A DNA stretch of 64,000 bases from assembly GCA_024743435.1 (NCBI GenBank), contig JANSWO010000001.1:62001-126000 (forward strand). The letters run 5' to 3'. Below the pieces are notes generated by a model. That model was not told the DNA's origin and did no database searches. It was given only the letters and a program-made list of their open reading frames with translations. This stretch comes from Pseudomonadaceae bacterium (lineage in GTDB: Bacteria; Pseudomonadota; Gammaproteobacteria; Pseudomonadales; Azotimanducaceae). Shown one piece after another: positions 25,391-34,280 of the stretch (positions are counted from its first letter, which is position 1; each line of letters starts with the position of its first letter). Both the position numbers and the translations under genes were made by a program.

Positions 25391-25608
25391 CAGTTGTGTG
25401 CGGGTGAGCTGACAGGTTAACAGTTGGATGCTGGTGTGGCGGATGGAGATCGCCACGTCGAGCGTCTGCTTCGCAGCCGATACTCCTCGCGAAGACGAAG
25501 GGCGATGGGTGAGAGGAGGGAAGGGAATGGTGGTCGACGTTGCGGGACGTGTCATCGCGAATGAGGCGGCAAGCCGAATGACGCGATCTCCTCGGTTGTT
25601 GGCAGCGC

Positions 25609-25707
25609 GGCGCTGTCGCGCGTTGTAAGGGGGAAGGGCGCTCTCGCGCTTTGTAGGGGAAGGACGCTATCAAGTGTTGTAGTTGTAGTAGGAGGACGCT
25701 CTCGCGC
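25609..25707. repeat. Degenerate tandem repeat, four units of 26-32 bases
   Basis: Units begin at about 25609, 25636, 25662 and 25694 with the shared core GGNCGCTNTC, usually GGACGCTCTCGCGC, followed by a TTGTAGGGG-like tail. Similarity is clear in units 1, 2 and 4 and weaker in unit 3. I see no ORF that explains it. Confidence 0.55.
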
Positions 25708-25742
25708 ATTTCTCTCTTGCGCGTAGCGCGCGAGAGAAATGC
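25706..25742. repeat. Long perfect hairpin upstream of the MFS gene
   Basis: GCATTTCTCTC (25706-25716) and GAGAGAAATGC (25732-25742) are exact complements; an inner GCGC-GTA-GCGC can extend the stem. There is no T-tract, so it is not a standard terminator. It follows directly on the tandem repeats. Confidence 0.6.
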
Positions 25743-25769
25743 TCTGCCGCTCCTCCGAGGTTCTAAGCG

Positions 25770-25792
25770 CGTTGATCGCGTGGCGATCAACG
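25770..25792. promoter_or_regulatory. Perfect palindrome before the MFS-GH3-glycerate operon
   Basis: CGTTGATCGC-GTG-GCGATCAACG has perfect 10-bp arms and ends 35 bases before the transporter ATG. Size and position fit an operator for a dimeric repressor, or a leader hairpin. No regulator gene adjoins the operon. Confidence 0.5.
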
Positions 25793-25827
25793 TTGCTATA
25801 GTCCCCCCTCGCTTTTGAGGCAACGCT

Positions 25828-27117
25828 ATGACTGTCGAAACACCGCAAGGCTCCGCCTCAGCACCAGGTCGTGGCCTGACGAGTGGCCGCCCGCCGGGTC
25901 GCCATGCGTTGCTGTTCATCCTGATCACAATCTTCATCGACACGGTCGCATTTGGAATCATTATTCCAGTGCTTCCGAAACTTATTGCGGAACTTGGCGA
26001 TACCACGATCAGTGATGCTGCCGGTTACGGCGGATTGCTGATGTTTGTGTTTGCACTCATGCAATTTATCTTCGCACCCATTCTCGGTGGCCTGTCAGAT
26101 CGTTTCGGGCGTCGCCCTGTGTTGCTGCTTTCTCTCGCCGTGCTGGGAATCGACTACATCATCATGGGCTTTGCCAATAGCATCTTCTGGCTGTTTCTCG
26201 GTCGGTTGGTTGCGGGAGCAGCTGCTGCGACGTTTGCAACGTCCAATGCATACATTGCCGATATCACACCGGAAGAGGATCGGGCGCAGAAGTTCGGGCT
26301 CATCGGTGCAGCCTGGGGCATCGGTTTTGTCATGGGGCCGGCGATCGGTGGGTTACTCGGTGACATAGACCCGCGGCTGCCATTTTTTGTTGCTGCGGGC
26401 CTCGCGCTCGCGAACGTTGTCTATGGACTGTTGGTATTGCCTGAGACGCTTGCGCCTGAGAATCGACGCTCGTTTTCGATCAAACGCGCGAACCCCGTGG
26501 GCGCAATTCGTTCAATGTCGAGCTATCCGATTGTTATCGGCTTGTTTGGTGCCTATGTCCTCTACATGGTTGCGCACGACGTAAACCCATCGGTCTGGAC
26601 GTATTACGTTCTCCACAAGTTTGAATGGAGCAGCGCACAGATTGGTGTTGCGCTGGCTGTGGTCGGGCTATCTGGGGCTATCGTTTCAGGCACCGCGGTA
26701 GGCCCGACGGTCAAAGCGCTTGGCGAGGCACGCACGGCATACCTCGGTTCGATACTCACGGCGATCAGCTTCTTCGGTTATGCCTTCGCCAGTGAGGACT
26801 GGATGATCTACCCCTGCATCGTTATCGGCGCCGGCATGGGTCTGATCATGCCGGCCCTGCGTAGCGTCATGTCGTCGGCCGTGCCAGGCAACGCGCAGGG
26901 CGAGCTGCAGGGCGCGATCGCATCGATACAGGGCCTCACTGCGATATTCTCACCACTCATCATGACCCAGACTTTCCGGTACTTTTCTTCACCGGATGCG
27001 ATTGTTGTTTTCCCGGGTGCGTCCTTTTTCCTGGCCGGCACACTCATGCTCGCAACGTTGGTCGTAGTCTTCGGAGTGTTGCGGGTGCGTACACCTGACC
27101 TGCCAGGCGCGAGCTAG
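25828..27117 (+). CDS. MFS transporter, TCR/Tet-like
   Basis: A 429-aa protein with 12 predicted membrane helices. The first helix IFIDTVAFGIIIPVLPKL and the loop 2-3 signature GGLSDRFGRRPVLL place it in the TCR/Tet branch of the major facilitator superfamily, which includes drug exporters and some sugar or organic-acid carriers. It heads an operon with a cytoplasmic GH3 glycosidase and glycerate-processing enzymes, so uptake of a glycoside is a reasonable inference, though export cannot be excluded. GAGG eight bases upstream supports the ATG. Confidence 0.88.
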   Translation: MTVETPQGSASAPGRGLTSGRPPGRHALLFILITIFIDTVAFGIIIPVLPKLIAELGDTTISDAAGYGGLLMFVFALMQFIFAPILGGLSDRFGRRPVLLLSLAVLGIDYIIMGFANSIFWLFLGRLVAGAAAATFATSNAYIADITPEEDRAQKFGLIGAAWGIGFVMGPAIGGLLGDIDPRLPFFVAAGLALANVVYGLLVLPETLAPENRRSFSIKRANPVGAIRSMSSYPIVIGLFGAYVLYMVAHDVNPSVWTYYVLHKFEWSSAQIGVALAVVGLSGAIVSGTAVGPTVKALGEARTAYLGSILTAISFFGYAFASEDWMIYPCIVIGAGMGLIMPALRSVMSSAVPGNAQGELQGAIASIQGLTAIFSPLIMTQTFRYFSSPDAIVVFPGASFFLAGTLMLATLVVVFGVLRVRTPDLPGAS

Positions 27118-27155
27118 CGTCGCGGGCGAATAAGAGCTAATTAGGAGATCCTCAG

Positions 27156-29264
27156 TTGACTACCACGCCTTTTGAAGCGTTTGACGCAGCCGCAATTCAC
27201 GAAGGAAACAAAGCTCTTGGCTTCGACCACGACGCGATAGCAGAGCAGACCCACGAGCTACTCGGGCGCATGACGCTGGCCCAGAAGATCAACGAGATTC
27301 GCGGCCTTCAACCCGAGCCGATCGAAGGCCTGTATTACGCAGGCGGTGATGATGAGCTGGGTATTGCTGCGTGGAAAATGGTGGACGGTCCGCGCGGAGC
27401 ACGCACCGGCAAGGCGACGGCGTTTCCCGTTGCTATCGCCCGTGCGGCCAGTTTCGATGTGGACCTCGAGCGGCGGGTCGGTAAGGCGATTGGGCTGGAA
27501 ACCCTGGCTAAAGGCGGCAACGTTCTACTCGCGCCATGCATCAACCTGCTGCGTCATCCAGGTTGGGGCCGAGCACAGGAGTCCTACTCGGAAGACACGC
27601 ACTTAACGGGCGCGATGGCGGTGGCCTTTGTCAGTGGCGCTCAGAATCACGTGCTGACTAGCCCGAAACACCTTGCGCTCAACAATCTCGAGAACACGCG
27701 GTTCGATCTGACGAGCGATGTCGATGCGCGAACATTGCACGAGTTGTATCTGCCGCACTTCAAACGCTGTGTGGTGGAAGCTCAGGCGGCGTCGGTCATG
27801 AGTGCATACAACCGCGTCAATGGCGTTTATTGCGGCGAGCATCCTGAGTTGCTCACCGACACGCTGCGCCGTCGCTGGGACTTCAAGGGATTTGTCGAGT
27901 CCGACTGGTTTCTAGGCGTGCGCTCAACCTCAGAGTCGATCAAGGCTGGTCTCAATATTGAGATGCCATTCGGAAAATTCTTCTCGGACAAGAAGATCGC
28001 CGCAGCAATAGAAGCTGGTGAGCTCACTGATGAGGATATAGACACAGCAGCCTACTGGTCGCTGTATCAGAAAGTCGCCTGGAGTATTGAGGAAGGCAGC
28101 GTCGCGGGTGATAGCGGCTCGATCGCAGTGGTGGAAAGCGATGCCCATCTGGACCTGGCTCGCGAAGCGGCCCGCAAGTCGTTCGTGTTGCTTAAAAACT
28201 CGAGTGACGTGTTGCCGATAGATCGTCGTTCCACGCGCCGGATCGCGGTGGTCGGTGACCTCGCTGACACCGTCAACCTGGGTGATCGGGGCAGCTCCAT
28301 GGTCACCTCAACGAAGGTCATCACACCGCTGGCCGGTTTGCAGGCTGAGGCTGGCGATTGTGACCTCCGCTTCTTCGCCACTGATGCGGATTTTGCTGAA
28401 CTGGGAGAGTTCGATGTCACGATTGTCATTGCGGGGCTGACCTATCTGGATGAGGGCGAGTTTATCCCCAGCGCCCAGGCGGAAAGTGATGGTGATGATC
28501 TTGCTCGCGGTGGCGATCGTGATTCGCTGAACCTGCCAACCGACCAGCGTGACTTGATCGAGCGGGCAGCGGCCGCATCATCGCGCTGCGTAGTCGTTCT
28601 ACAAGGCGGTTCCGCGATCGTCGTGAGCGATTGGCTTGCGAGCGTCGACGGCTTGCTCATGAGCTGGTACGGCGGCTGCCAGGGGGGCGCTGCGCTGGCA
28701 CAGGTGATCTTTGGGGATGCAGACCCCGGCGGCCGGTTGCCAGTATCGATTCCCAGAAGCGAGAAAGACCTCATGGAATGGGATACCCAGGCGCTAGCGG
28801 TTCCGCATGACCTGCTGCACGGCTACCGTTGGCTTGATGCCCATCAGTCCACGGCAGAGTTCTGTTTTGGTTACGGCTTAAGCTACAGCGCATTTGAGCT
28901 GAACGATTTGCAGGTGCAGAGAAACGGCGACGGCTTCGTCGTCACGGTCAGTGTCGCAAACACGGGATCTGTTCGTGCAACCGCCGTACCTCAACTCTAT
29001 GTCAGCGTGCAGAACTCCCAGGTAATGCGGGTGCCGACCGAGCTTAAGGGGTTTGCCTCGCTCGAACTCGACGCGGACGAAACGCGTTTGGTGCAGTTTC
29101 AGGTAGCGGACGAAGAGCTGTGTTTCTTCGATGAGGCAGTTGACGATTTCAGGTTAGAGGCGGCGGACTACGTTTTTCGCGCTGGCCAGAATCTGGTCGA
29201 GTTGCCATTGCTGCGTCACTGGCGCTTCGACGGGTCGGCCTGGAGCGAGACCCGCCCCGGTTAA
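27156..29264 (+). CDS. Glycoside hydrolase family 3 (beta-glucosidase-like), cytoplasmic
   Basis: A 702-aa GH3 enzyme. The N-terminal barrel has MVDGPRG, SPKHLALNNLE and GFVESDW with the predicted nucleophile Asp250. The second alpha/beta domain is followed by a C-terminal Fn3-like domain (AVPQLYVSVQ, ELKGFASLEL). It removes non-reducing terminal beta-linked sugars. There is no signal peptide, so the substrate must be imported. The start is TTG with AGGAG eight bases upstream. It lies 38 bases after the transporter and 2 bases before the glycerate kinase. Its natural substrate is not known; the neighbours suggest a glycoside of glycerate or of a related C3 acid. Confidence 0.9.
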   Translation: MTTTPFEAFDAAAIHEGNKALGFDHDAIAEQTHELLGRMTLAQKINEIRGLQPEPIEGLYYAGGDDELGIAAWKMVDGPRGARTGKATAFPVAIARAASFDVDLERRVGKAIGLETLAKGGNVLLAPCINLLRHPGWGRAQESYSEDTHLTGAMAVAFVSGAQNHVLTSPKHLALNNLENTRFDLTSDVDARTLHELYLPHFKRCVVEAQAASVMSAYNRVNGVYCGEHPELLTDTLRRRWDFKGFVESDWFLGVRSTSESIKAGLNIEMPFGKFFSDKKIAAAIEAGELTDEDIDTAAYWSLYQKVAWSIEEGSVAGDSGSIAVVESDAHLDLAREAARKSFVLLKNSSDVLPIDRRSTRRIAVVGDLADTVNLGDRGSSMVTSTKVITPLAGLQAEAGDCDLRFFATDADFAELGEFDVTIVIAGLTYLDEGEFIPSAQAESDGDDLARGGDRDSLNLPTDQRDLIERAAAASSRCVVVLQGGSAIVVSDWLASVDGLLMSWYGGCQGGAALAQVIFGDADPGGRLPVSIPRSEKDLMEWDTQALAVPHDLLHGYRWLDAHQSTAEFCFGYGLSYSAFELNDLQVQRNGDGFVVTVSVANTGSVRATAVPQLYVSVQNSQVMRVPTELKGFASLELDADETRLVQFQVADEELCFFDEAVDDFRLEAADYVFRAGQNLVELPLLRHWRFDGSAWSETRPG

Positions 29265-29266
29265 TC

Positions 29267-30517
29267 ATGGACGACGCCACGAGTTTCCTGCATCAGGCCT
29301 TTGATGAAGCGGTCGCAGCGGCAGGGCTATCCGCTGACGCCTCGTACTGGCCTGACCTGCCCGAAGGATCAAAGTTGCTGGCCGTCGGTAAAGCCGCGCC
29401 GGCAATGCTGCAGGCTGCGCGTGCGCGTTATGGGCCCTTGCCCAGCCTCGTCGTTACCAGTGAGTTTGTTGACTGTTCAGCTCTTGCTGCAGACGTTGAG
29501 GTGCATCGCGGCTCGCACCCCGTGCCGGATGAGCGTTCAGCCGCCGCCGCGTTGGCCGTCCTTGGCTTTGTTTCTGCAATGTCTGCGCGCCAGGCGTTGC
29601 TATGCCTGATTTCGGGGGGCGGCTCGGCGCTGCTGGCAGCGCCCATTGAAGGCGTTACCCTGAAGGACAAAGCCGCGTTGGCAAAAGCCCTGCTGGCAAG
29701 CGGGGCTAGCATTAGCGAGATCAACACGGTGCGCGCAGCTACCTCACTCGTAAAGGCTGGTGGCTTGTTGCGCGCAGCAGCGCCAGCGCTCGTTCATACG
29801 CTACTGGTATCCGATGTGCCCGGTGATGACCCGGCGATGATCGCTTCAGGTCCAACGCTGCCACAGCAGTCCGACCCGATAGCTGCGACGGCAGTACTCG
29901 ATCGCTATGGTATCGCTGCGCCGTCTATTCGGCTGGCGCTCAAAGCGCCTATGGAGCCGATCGGTGAGCCGACAAACAGCGGTCAGATTTCGGTGGTGGC
30001 CAGCCCGGCCGTCTCGTTGGCATCGGTAGAGCGCTGGGCGAAGCGGCGCGGCATTGGCGTGCGAATATTGGGTGATGCCATCGAAGGTGAGGCGCGCGAT
30101 GTCGCCCGCGCCGATGCGAAGCTTGCACTCAATCTGGCGTGGGGCAGTCAGCGCGATCAGCTGCTGCTGGCGGGCGGAGAAACCACCGTAACGGTACGTG
30201 GCAAGGCCGGTCGCGGTGGCCGCAACAGCGAATACGCGCTAGCGCTGGCGATCGCGCTCGACGCACATCCGCGCATATGGGCGCTCGCGGCCGATACCGA
30301 TGGTATCGATGGCAGTGGCCCGCATGCCGGCGCCTTTGTCAGGCCGTCGACACTTGCCGACGCGGCTGAGCGAGGAGCGGATGCGCGAGCCCATCTTGAT
30401 GGCCACAACTCGGCAACGTTCTTTGCCCACTCCGGCGATTTGCTGGACACCGGTGCAACCGGTACGAACGTGAATGACTTTCGCGCGATCTTCATTCGTG
30501 CGGCACGCCGCGACTGA
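29267..30517 (+). CDS. Glycerate 2-kinase (GckA/MOFRL family)
   Basis: A 416-aa enzyme of the DUF4147/MOFRL type that phosphorylates D-glycerate to 2-phosphoglycerate; such proteins are often mislabelled hydroxypyruvate reductase. Seen: LLAVGKAAPAML near residue 35, GSHPVPDERS, the phosphate-binding CLISGGGSALLAAP near 112, SDVPGDDPAMIASGPT, and the C-terminal MOFRL part with GGRNSEYALALA and DTDGIDGSGPHAGAFV. The ATG sits two bases after the GH3 stop. Together with the next gene it forms the tartronate-semialdehyde to glycerate to 2-phosphoglycerate route. Confidence 0.9.
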   Translation: MDDATSFLHQAFDEAVAAAGLSADASYWPDLPEGSKLLAVGKAAPAMLQAARARYGPLPSLVVTSEFVDCSALAADVEVHRGSHPVPDERSAAAALAVLGFVSAMSARQALLCLISGGGSALLAAPIEGVTLKDKAALAKALLASGASISEINTVRAATSLVKAGGLLRAAAPALVHTLLVSDVPGDDPAMIASGPTLPQQSDPIAATAVLDRYGIAAPSIRLALKAPMEPIGEPTNSGQISVVASPAVSLASVERWAKRRGIGVRILGDAIEGEARDVARADAKLALNLAWGSQRDQLLLAGGETTVTVRGKAGRGGRNSEYALALAIALDAHPRIWALAADTDGIDGSGPHAGAFVRPSTLADAAERGADARAHLDGHNSATFFAHSGDLLDTGATGTNVNDFRAIFIRAARRD

Positions 30518-30542
30518 CGGCATTTTAACGGGAGACAAATCG

Positions 30543-31412
30543 ATGCGAATTGGCTTTGTGGGCACTGGCCTCATGGGAGCGCCAATGGCCGGCCATCTGC
30601 AGGCGGCTGGCCATGAGCTGATCCTGCTGCCGCACCGGACTCCCGCACCAGAGACGCTTCTAGACGGCGGTGCCCAAATCGCCGCATCAGCGGCGGAGCT
30701 CGCTCGCGCCAGCGAAGTAGTGATTGCCATTGTTCCGGACACGCCCGATGTCGACGATCTGTTGTTCCGCGGTGACGGCTTGGCGTCCGGGCTGCAAAGA
30801 GGCGCACTGTTCATCGACATGAGCACGATCTCACCCGTAGCCACACAGGGCTTTGCGGAGAAGCTCTCAGCGCTCGGTGTGGGCTATGTTGATGCGCCGG
30901 TCAGCGGAGGTGATATCGGCGCCCGCGCCGCAGCTCTTACCATCATGGTGGGTGGGGCGGACGCCGATGTCGCGCGGGCGATGCCCCTGTTTGAAGTGAT
31001 GGGTAAAACCATCACGCATCTCGGCCCGGTCGGTACAGGTCAAACCTGTAAGGCGGCCAATCAGATAGTGGTTGGCGTCACGCTGAATGCGGTGGCGGAA
31101 GCGCTGGTGTTTGCGAGCCGGGCCGGCGCAGACCCGACCAAAGTGCGCAGTGCCCTCCTGGGCGGCTTTGCGTCGTCGCGAATTCTCGAGGTTCACGGCC
31201 AGCGAATGCTGAATGGCGACTTCGCGCCAGGTTTCAAGGCTGGACTGCACGCGAAGGACCTCGCGATCGTTCTGGATCAGGCGGAGCAGATGGGCCTAGC
31301 CCTGCCCGCCACGGCTATTGTGCGGGACCACCTGCTCGCTCGAATGCAGGAAGGCGAAACTGACGCTGATCACTCGATCATAGTGAAGGAAGTGGGTGCG
31401 CTGACGGGCTAG
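30543..31412 (+). CDS. Tartronate-semialdehyde reductase / beta-hydroxyacid dehydrogenase
   Basis: A 289-aa NAD(P)-dependent enzyme of the 3-hydroxyisobutyrate dehydrogenase superfamily. The N-terminal Rossmann motif is GFVGTGLMGAPMA; the substrate motif DAPVSGGDIGA and GTGQTCKAANQI with the catalytic Lys follow. GlxR/GarR-type reduction of tartronate semialdehyde to glycerate is inferred from the adjacent glycerate 2-kinase; 3-hydroxyisobutyrate dehydrogenase is the alternative. GGGAGA upstream supports the ATG at 30543, 25 bases past the kinase stop. Last gene of the operon. Confidence 0.85.
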   Translation: MRIGFVGTGLMGAPMAGHLQAAGHELILLPHRTPAPETLLDGGAQIAASAAELARASEVVIAIVPDTPDVDDLLFRGDGLASGLQRGALFIDMSTISPVATQGFAEKLSALGVGYVDAPVSGGDIGARAAALTIMVGGADADVARAMPLFEVMGKTITHLGPVGTGQTCKAANQIVVGVTLNAVAEALVFASRAGADPTKVRSALLGGFASSRILEVHGQRMLNGDFAPGFKAGLHAKDLAIVLDQAEQMGLALPATAIVRDHLLARMQEGETDADHSIIVKEVGALTG

Positions 31413-31612
31413 CAGGCCCTTGAATCCCAGCTCGTTGCTGGCGCCCATTGCCACTCGCCGGCGAACGATTCGGTTAAAACTGACGATTGAGTCTGCACAG
31501 CTCTGCTTGAATTAACGTTCCCGAGTCGCTACAAGTGTTCGTGGGAAGGTGAACCGTCCTGTAGCACAGTGCAGCAGGCTGGACACATAGTTTGAAGAAG
31601 TAGAGGAACGAC

Positions 31613-32299
31613 ATGAACGAGAACCGAGACATGCGCGCAACCGGGGCGACAACCGCTGCCGTCGGCGGTGCTGCCGCCAGCGAACTGGCTACGAATAAGG
31701 TACTGCGCAATACCTACATGCTGCTCGCCATGACCCTCGCATTCAGCGCGGTGACGGCGTACATCTCCAGCGCGATGGGTTTTCAACTGCAAAGCCCCTG
31801 GCTGTTTCTTGGCGGCATGATCGGGCTGCTGGTGTTAGTGAATTTCACCGCCAACTCTATTTGGGGGCTTCCAGCAGTGTTTGCCTTCACGGGTTTTGTC
31901 GGCTTTATGGTGGCGCCGATTATCGGCCTGTACGTAGACGCCGGAGCGGGTGACCTCGTGATGCAGGCCCTGGGAACGACGGCCGTCGCCTTTGTCGGTT
32001 TGTCGGCTTATGCGCTCATCAGCAAGAAAGACTTCTCGTTCATGTCCGGCTTTCTGGTTGTAGGCGGTATCGTGCTGATGGTTGGCGTTGTCGCATCGCT
32101 CATCTGGGATATCGGCGCGGCTCGGCTCGCAATCTCCGGTGGCTTTGTCCTGTTTTCGAGCTGCCTGATCCTGTGGCAGACGAGCGCGATCATCCACGGC
32201 GGTGAGCGCAACTACATTCAGGCCACGGTCTCGCTGTATCTCAGCATCTACAACCTGTTCATGAGCCTTCTGCACATCTTTGGTGTGATGGACGATTAA
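31613..32299 (+). CDS. Bax inhibitor-1/YccA family membrane protein
   Basis: A 228-aa protein with seven predicted membrane helices, beginning after a short Ala-rich N-terminus. The BI-1 features are visible: KVLRNTYMLLAMTLAFSAV, FTGFVGFMVAPIIGLYV and the C-terminal YLSIYNLFMSLLHIFG. The family comprises pH-dependent Ca2+ leak channels and YccA, an inhibitor of the FtsH protease. Here YccA-like is the closest description; which role applies is not visible. Single gene with its own hairpin downstream. Confidence 0.92.
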   Translation: MNENRDMRATGATTAAVGGAAASELATNKVLRNTYMLLAMTLAFSAVTAYISSAMGFQLQSPWLFLGGMIGLLVLVNFTANSIWGLPAVFAFTGFVGFMVAPIIGLYVDAGAGDLVMQALGTTAVAFVGLSAYALISKKDFSFMSGFLVVGGIVLMVGVVASLIWDIGAARLAISGGFVLFSSCLILWQTSAIIHGGERNYIQATVSLYLSIYNLFMSLLHIFGVMDD

Positions 32300-32318
32300 C
32301 TCCGCAAACGACTGACCC

Positions 32319-32346
32319 ACCCGCCGGAGAGCCTTCTCCGGCGGGT
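32319..32346 (+). terminator. Hairpin after the BI-1 gene
   Basis: ACCCGCCGGAGA-GCCT-TCTCCGGCGGGT is a perfect 12-bp GC-rich stem 19 bases past the BI-1 stop. There is no T-tract after it, and the next gene begins at once, so it may weaken rather than end transcription, or act on translation of the kinase. Confidence 0.6.
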
Positions 32347-32358
32347 ATGATCTGGGCA

Positions 32359-34173
32359 ATGCCTGGATTGAACTTTCCACAAGACCTCCCCAAGCCCTCA
32401 GTTCGAACGCGAGTCCTGTCGCAGTTTGTGGTCGGCGGCGTGCTCAGCTGCGGCGTTCTCGCCGTTGTTCTATGGCTCGCTCAAGGCGCCGTCCCGGATG
32501 CGGGGGTGCAGCCACGCGGGTTTGCGCAAGAGCTTGCGCAGATCGATGTGGCCGCTTTAGACCCCGAAGCGTGGTACCCGATTGTCGGTAGCGATCCGTT
32601 GTGCAGGCAGGATTGCGCTCAACCGCACAAGGCCTATCGTTTCGATTTTGACAGGCCCGTGCCCACGGGAGAGGTTGCGATTTACGTGCCGCTCTACGGT
32701 GCAGCCGAGTTCTGGCTAAACGGCCAGATCGTCGGCCGTACCGGGAGAATGCAGCCGCCAATAAGCGATGGCGGATATCGCCCCTACTACGTCGATCTCC
32801 CCGGCCAACCGATGTTCGAGCAAGGCAATCAACTGCTCGTGCTCGTCGCGGGGTTCGATAAGGGCGGCCATTCACTGGGTCCGGTGTATATCGGCCCGGC
32901 GGCTGAAATGCGTCGTGCTCATAGCTTTGCCTGGCTCCTACTCGTCGATGCCATGGCGGTGTCCGTGGGCATTATGCTGTTTCTGCTGTTACTCGCGGCC
33001 ATGCTCTATCTGCAAACCGGACGATCGACGATCTATCTGTGTTTTATGGCGTTGCTGGCTTTTGCCTGTCTGCGCGCAGGCTTGCGCCTGTCACCGGATT
33101 GGCCTGCGGGTCATGACGTCAGGATGCCGATCTATTTTCTAGGCACCTTCGGTGTCCTGCTATCATCGACGTTGCTTGTCAGACGGCTCGCCGAACGACA
33201 GTTCGACCATCTCGAAGCCTTGATGATGGCGATCACCGGTATCGCAGTGATTGCTATCACAGCGGCCCTGTCCGTCGCTCGGCTCGATGCCTGGCTCGTT
33301 GGAGTCGCGGTTACGCAGGTAACGGCGGTTGTTGCTGCCGGCTACCAGATCTGGTTGCTCGCGGGGGTTCTGCCACGAACGCCGAGGCGCTTTGGGCCTT
33401 TTGTGGTGTGTTTGTTCTTTCTGTCTATCGCGCTTGTTCTTCAAGAAGTAATCAGCCATCGGTTGTTCGGACCGTTAATAATCCCTACGTCTCATCTTGC
33501 GATTCTTCCGCTGATACTCGCACTGACAATCGTGATTGCTGAACGGTATCAGGCGACGCACGTGGGCCTGCTCAGCGAGCGCCAGAAGCTTGTCCGTGAG
33601 CGGGAGAGGCTACGCTCAGATATTCACGACGGTGTGGGTGGTGAGCTGGCAGGATTGCTGCTCCAGGCAAAGCGGGGGCAAATCGATCCGAGCTCGTATG
33701 CAACTGCACTGGAAAACAGCATTCGAGATTTACGCGTGATGATCGATTCTCTCGACCCACGCTTGGGAACAGACCTTGCATCCGCACTCGGCGTGCTGCG
33801 ATCGCGCCTGCAGCCCTGGGTTGAGGGGTGTGGCTTTGATTTTCGGTGGCGAAACGAGTTACCGCCTGGCATCCAGCTAGGTGAAGAAAAGCTGCTTACC
33901 TTGTATCGGCTGATTCAGGAACTGGCCGCGAATGCCGTGCGCCATAGCGGGGGCGATGAGATTGTTGCTGAGTTTTCGCTGGATCAGTCGCACCTGTTGC
34001 TGCGCTTCGGTGACAACGGAGGAGGTATTCCCGACGCCTTCGAGCCCGGTGTCGGCATGCAAACGATACACTCACGAGCGAAAAGCCTGGGCGCTTCCAT
34101 CGAGCAGACGTCCTCGGCTGACGGCTTGATCTGGACCCTCACGATGAGTATCGACAGCACAACTCGCAACTGA
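32359..34173 (+). CDS. Membrane histidine kinase with periplasmic DISM-like sensor (module copy 2)
   Basis: About 604 aa from ATG 32359; an in-frame ATG at 32347 lies directly against the upstream hairpin. The architecture matches the kinase at 23444: one N-terminal helix, a periplasmic jelly-roll-like domain with the paired Cys (PLCRQDC) and FWLNGQIVGRTGRMQ, a seven-helix membrane block (about residues 190-395), HisKA_3 with SDIHDGVGGEL, and an ATPase domain with FGDNGGGIPD and GVGMQTIHSRAKSLG. The two kinases are clearly paralogs. The ligand is unknown. The cognate regulator follows. Confidence 0.87.
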   Translation: MPGLNFPQDLPKPSVRTRVLSQFVVGGVLSCGVLAVVLWLAQGAVPDAGVQPRGFAQELAQIDVAALDPEAWYPIVGSDPLCRQDCAQPHKAYRFDFDRPVPTGEVAIYVPLYGAAEFWLNGQIVGRTGRMQPPISDGGYRPYYVDLPGQPMFEQGNQLLVLVAGFDKGGHSLGPVYIGPAAEMRRAHSFAWLLLVDAMAVSVGIMLFLLLLAAMLYLQTGRSTIYLCFMALLAFACLRAGLRLSPDWPAGHDVRMPIYFLGTFGVLLSSTLLVRRLAERQFDHLEALMMAITGIAVIAITAALSVARLDAWLVGVAVTQVTAVVAAGYQIWLLAGVLPRTPRRFGPFVVCLFFLSIALVLQEVISHRLFGPLIIPTSHLAILPLILALTIVIAERYQATHVGLLSERQKLVRERERLRSDIHDGVGGELAGLLLQAKRGQIDPSSYATALENSIRDLRVMIDSLDPRLGTDLASALGVLRSRLQPWVEGCGFDFRWRNELPPGIQLGEEKLLTLYRLIQELAANAVRHSGGDEIVAEFSLDQSHLLLRFGDNGGGIPDAFEPGVGMQTIHSRAKSLGASIEQTSSADGLIWTLTMSIDSTTRN

Positions 34174-34188
34174 GGTGATTGTGAATAT

Positions 34189-34224
34189 CCCGAGTATCCC
34201 GAGTATCCCGAGTATTCGGGGTAT
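34189..34224. repeat. 9-base tandem repeat CCCGAGTAT between kinase and regulator
   Basis: Three exact copies of CCCGAGTAT (34189, 34198, 34207) and one variant, TCGGGGTAT. The third copy plus the variant form a short hairpin, CCCGA-GTAT-TCGGG. It lies between the kinase stop and the regulator start, outside both reading frames as I have set them. Confidence 0.8.
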
Positions 34225-34280
34225 GGGGTTTGGCAGATCTCGCGCTAGTCTTGTCCACAAACCAGGACCCCAACTCGCCC

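Larger units (their letters stand above)
25391..25827. other. Repeat-rich divergent intergenic region
   Basis: About 437 bases between the divergent kinase and transporter genes. The right half holds degenerate tandem repeats and two perfect hairpins, described separately. Part of the left half is open in the kinase frame but looks non-coding. Promoters for both directions must lie here. Confidence 0.5.

Noticed and set aside
25770-25792. TTGAT...ATCAA as an FNR site
   Set aside because: FNR needs four bases between half-sites; here there are nine. It is kept only as an unassigned palindrome.
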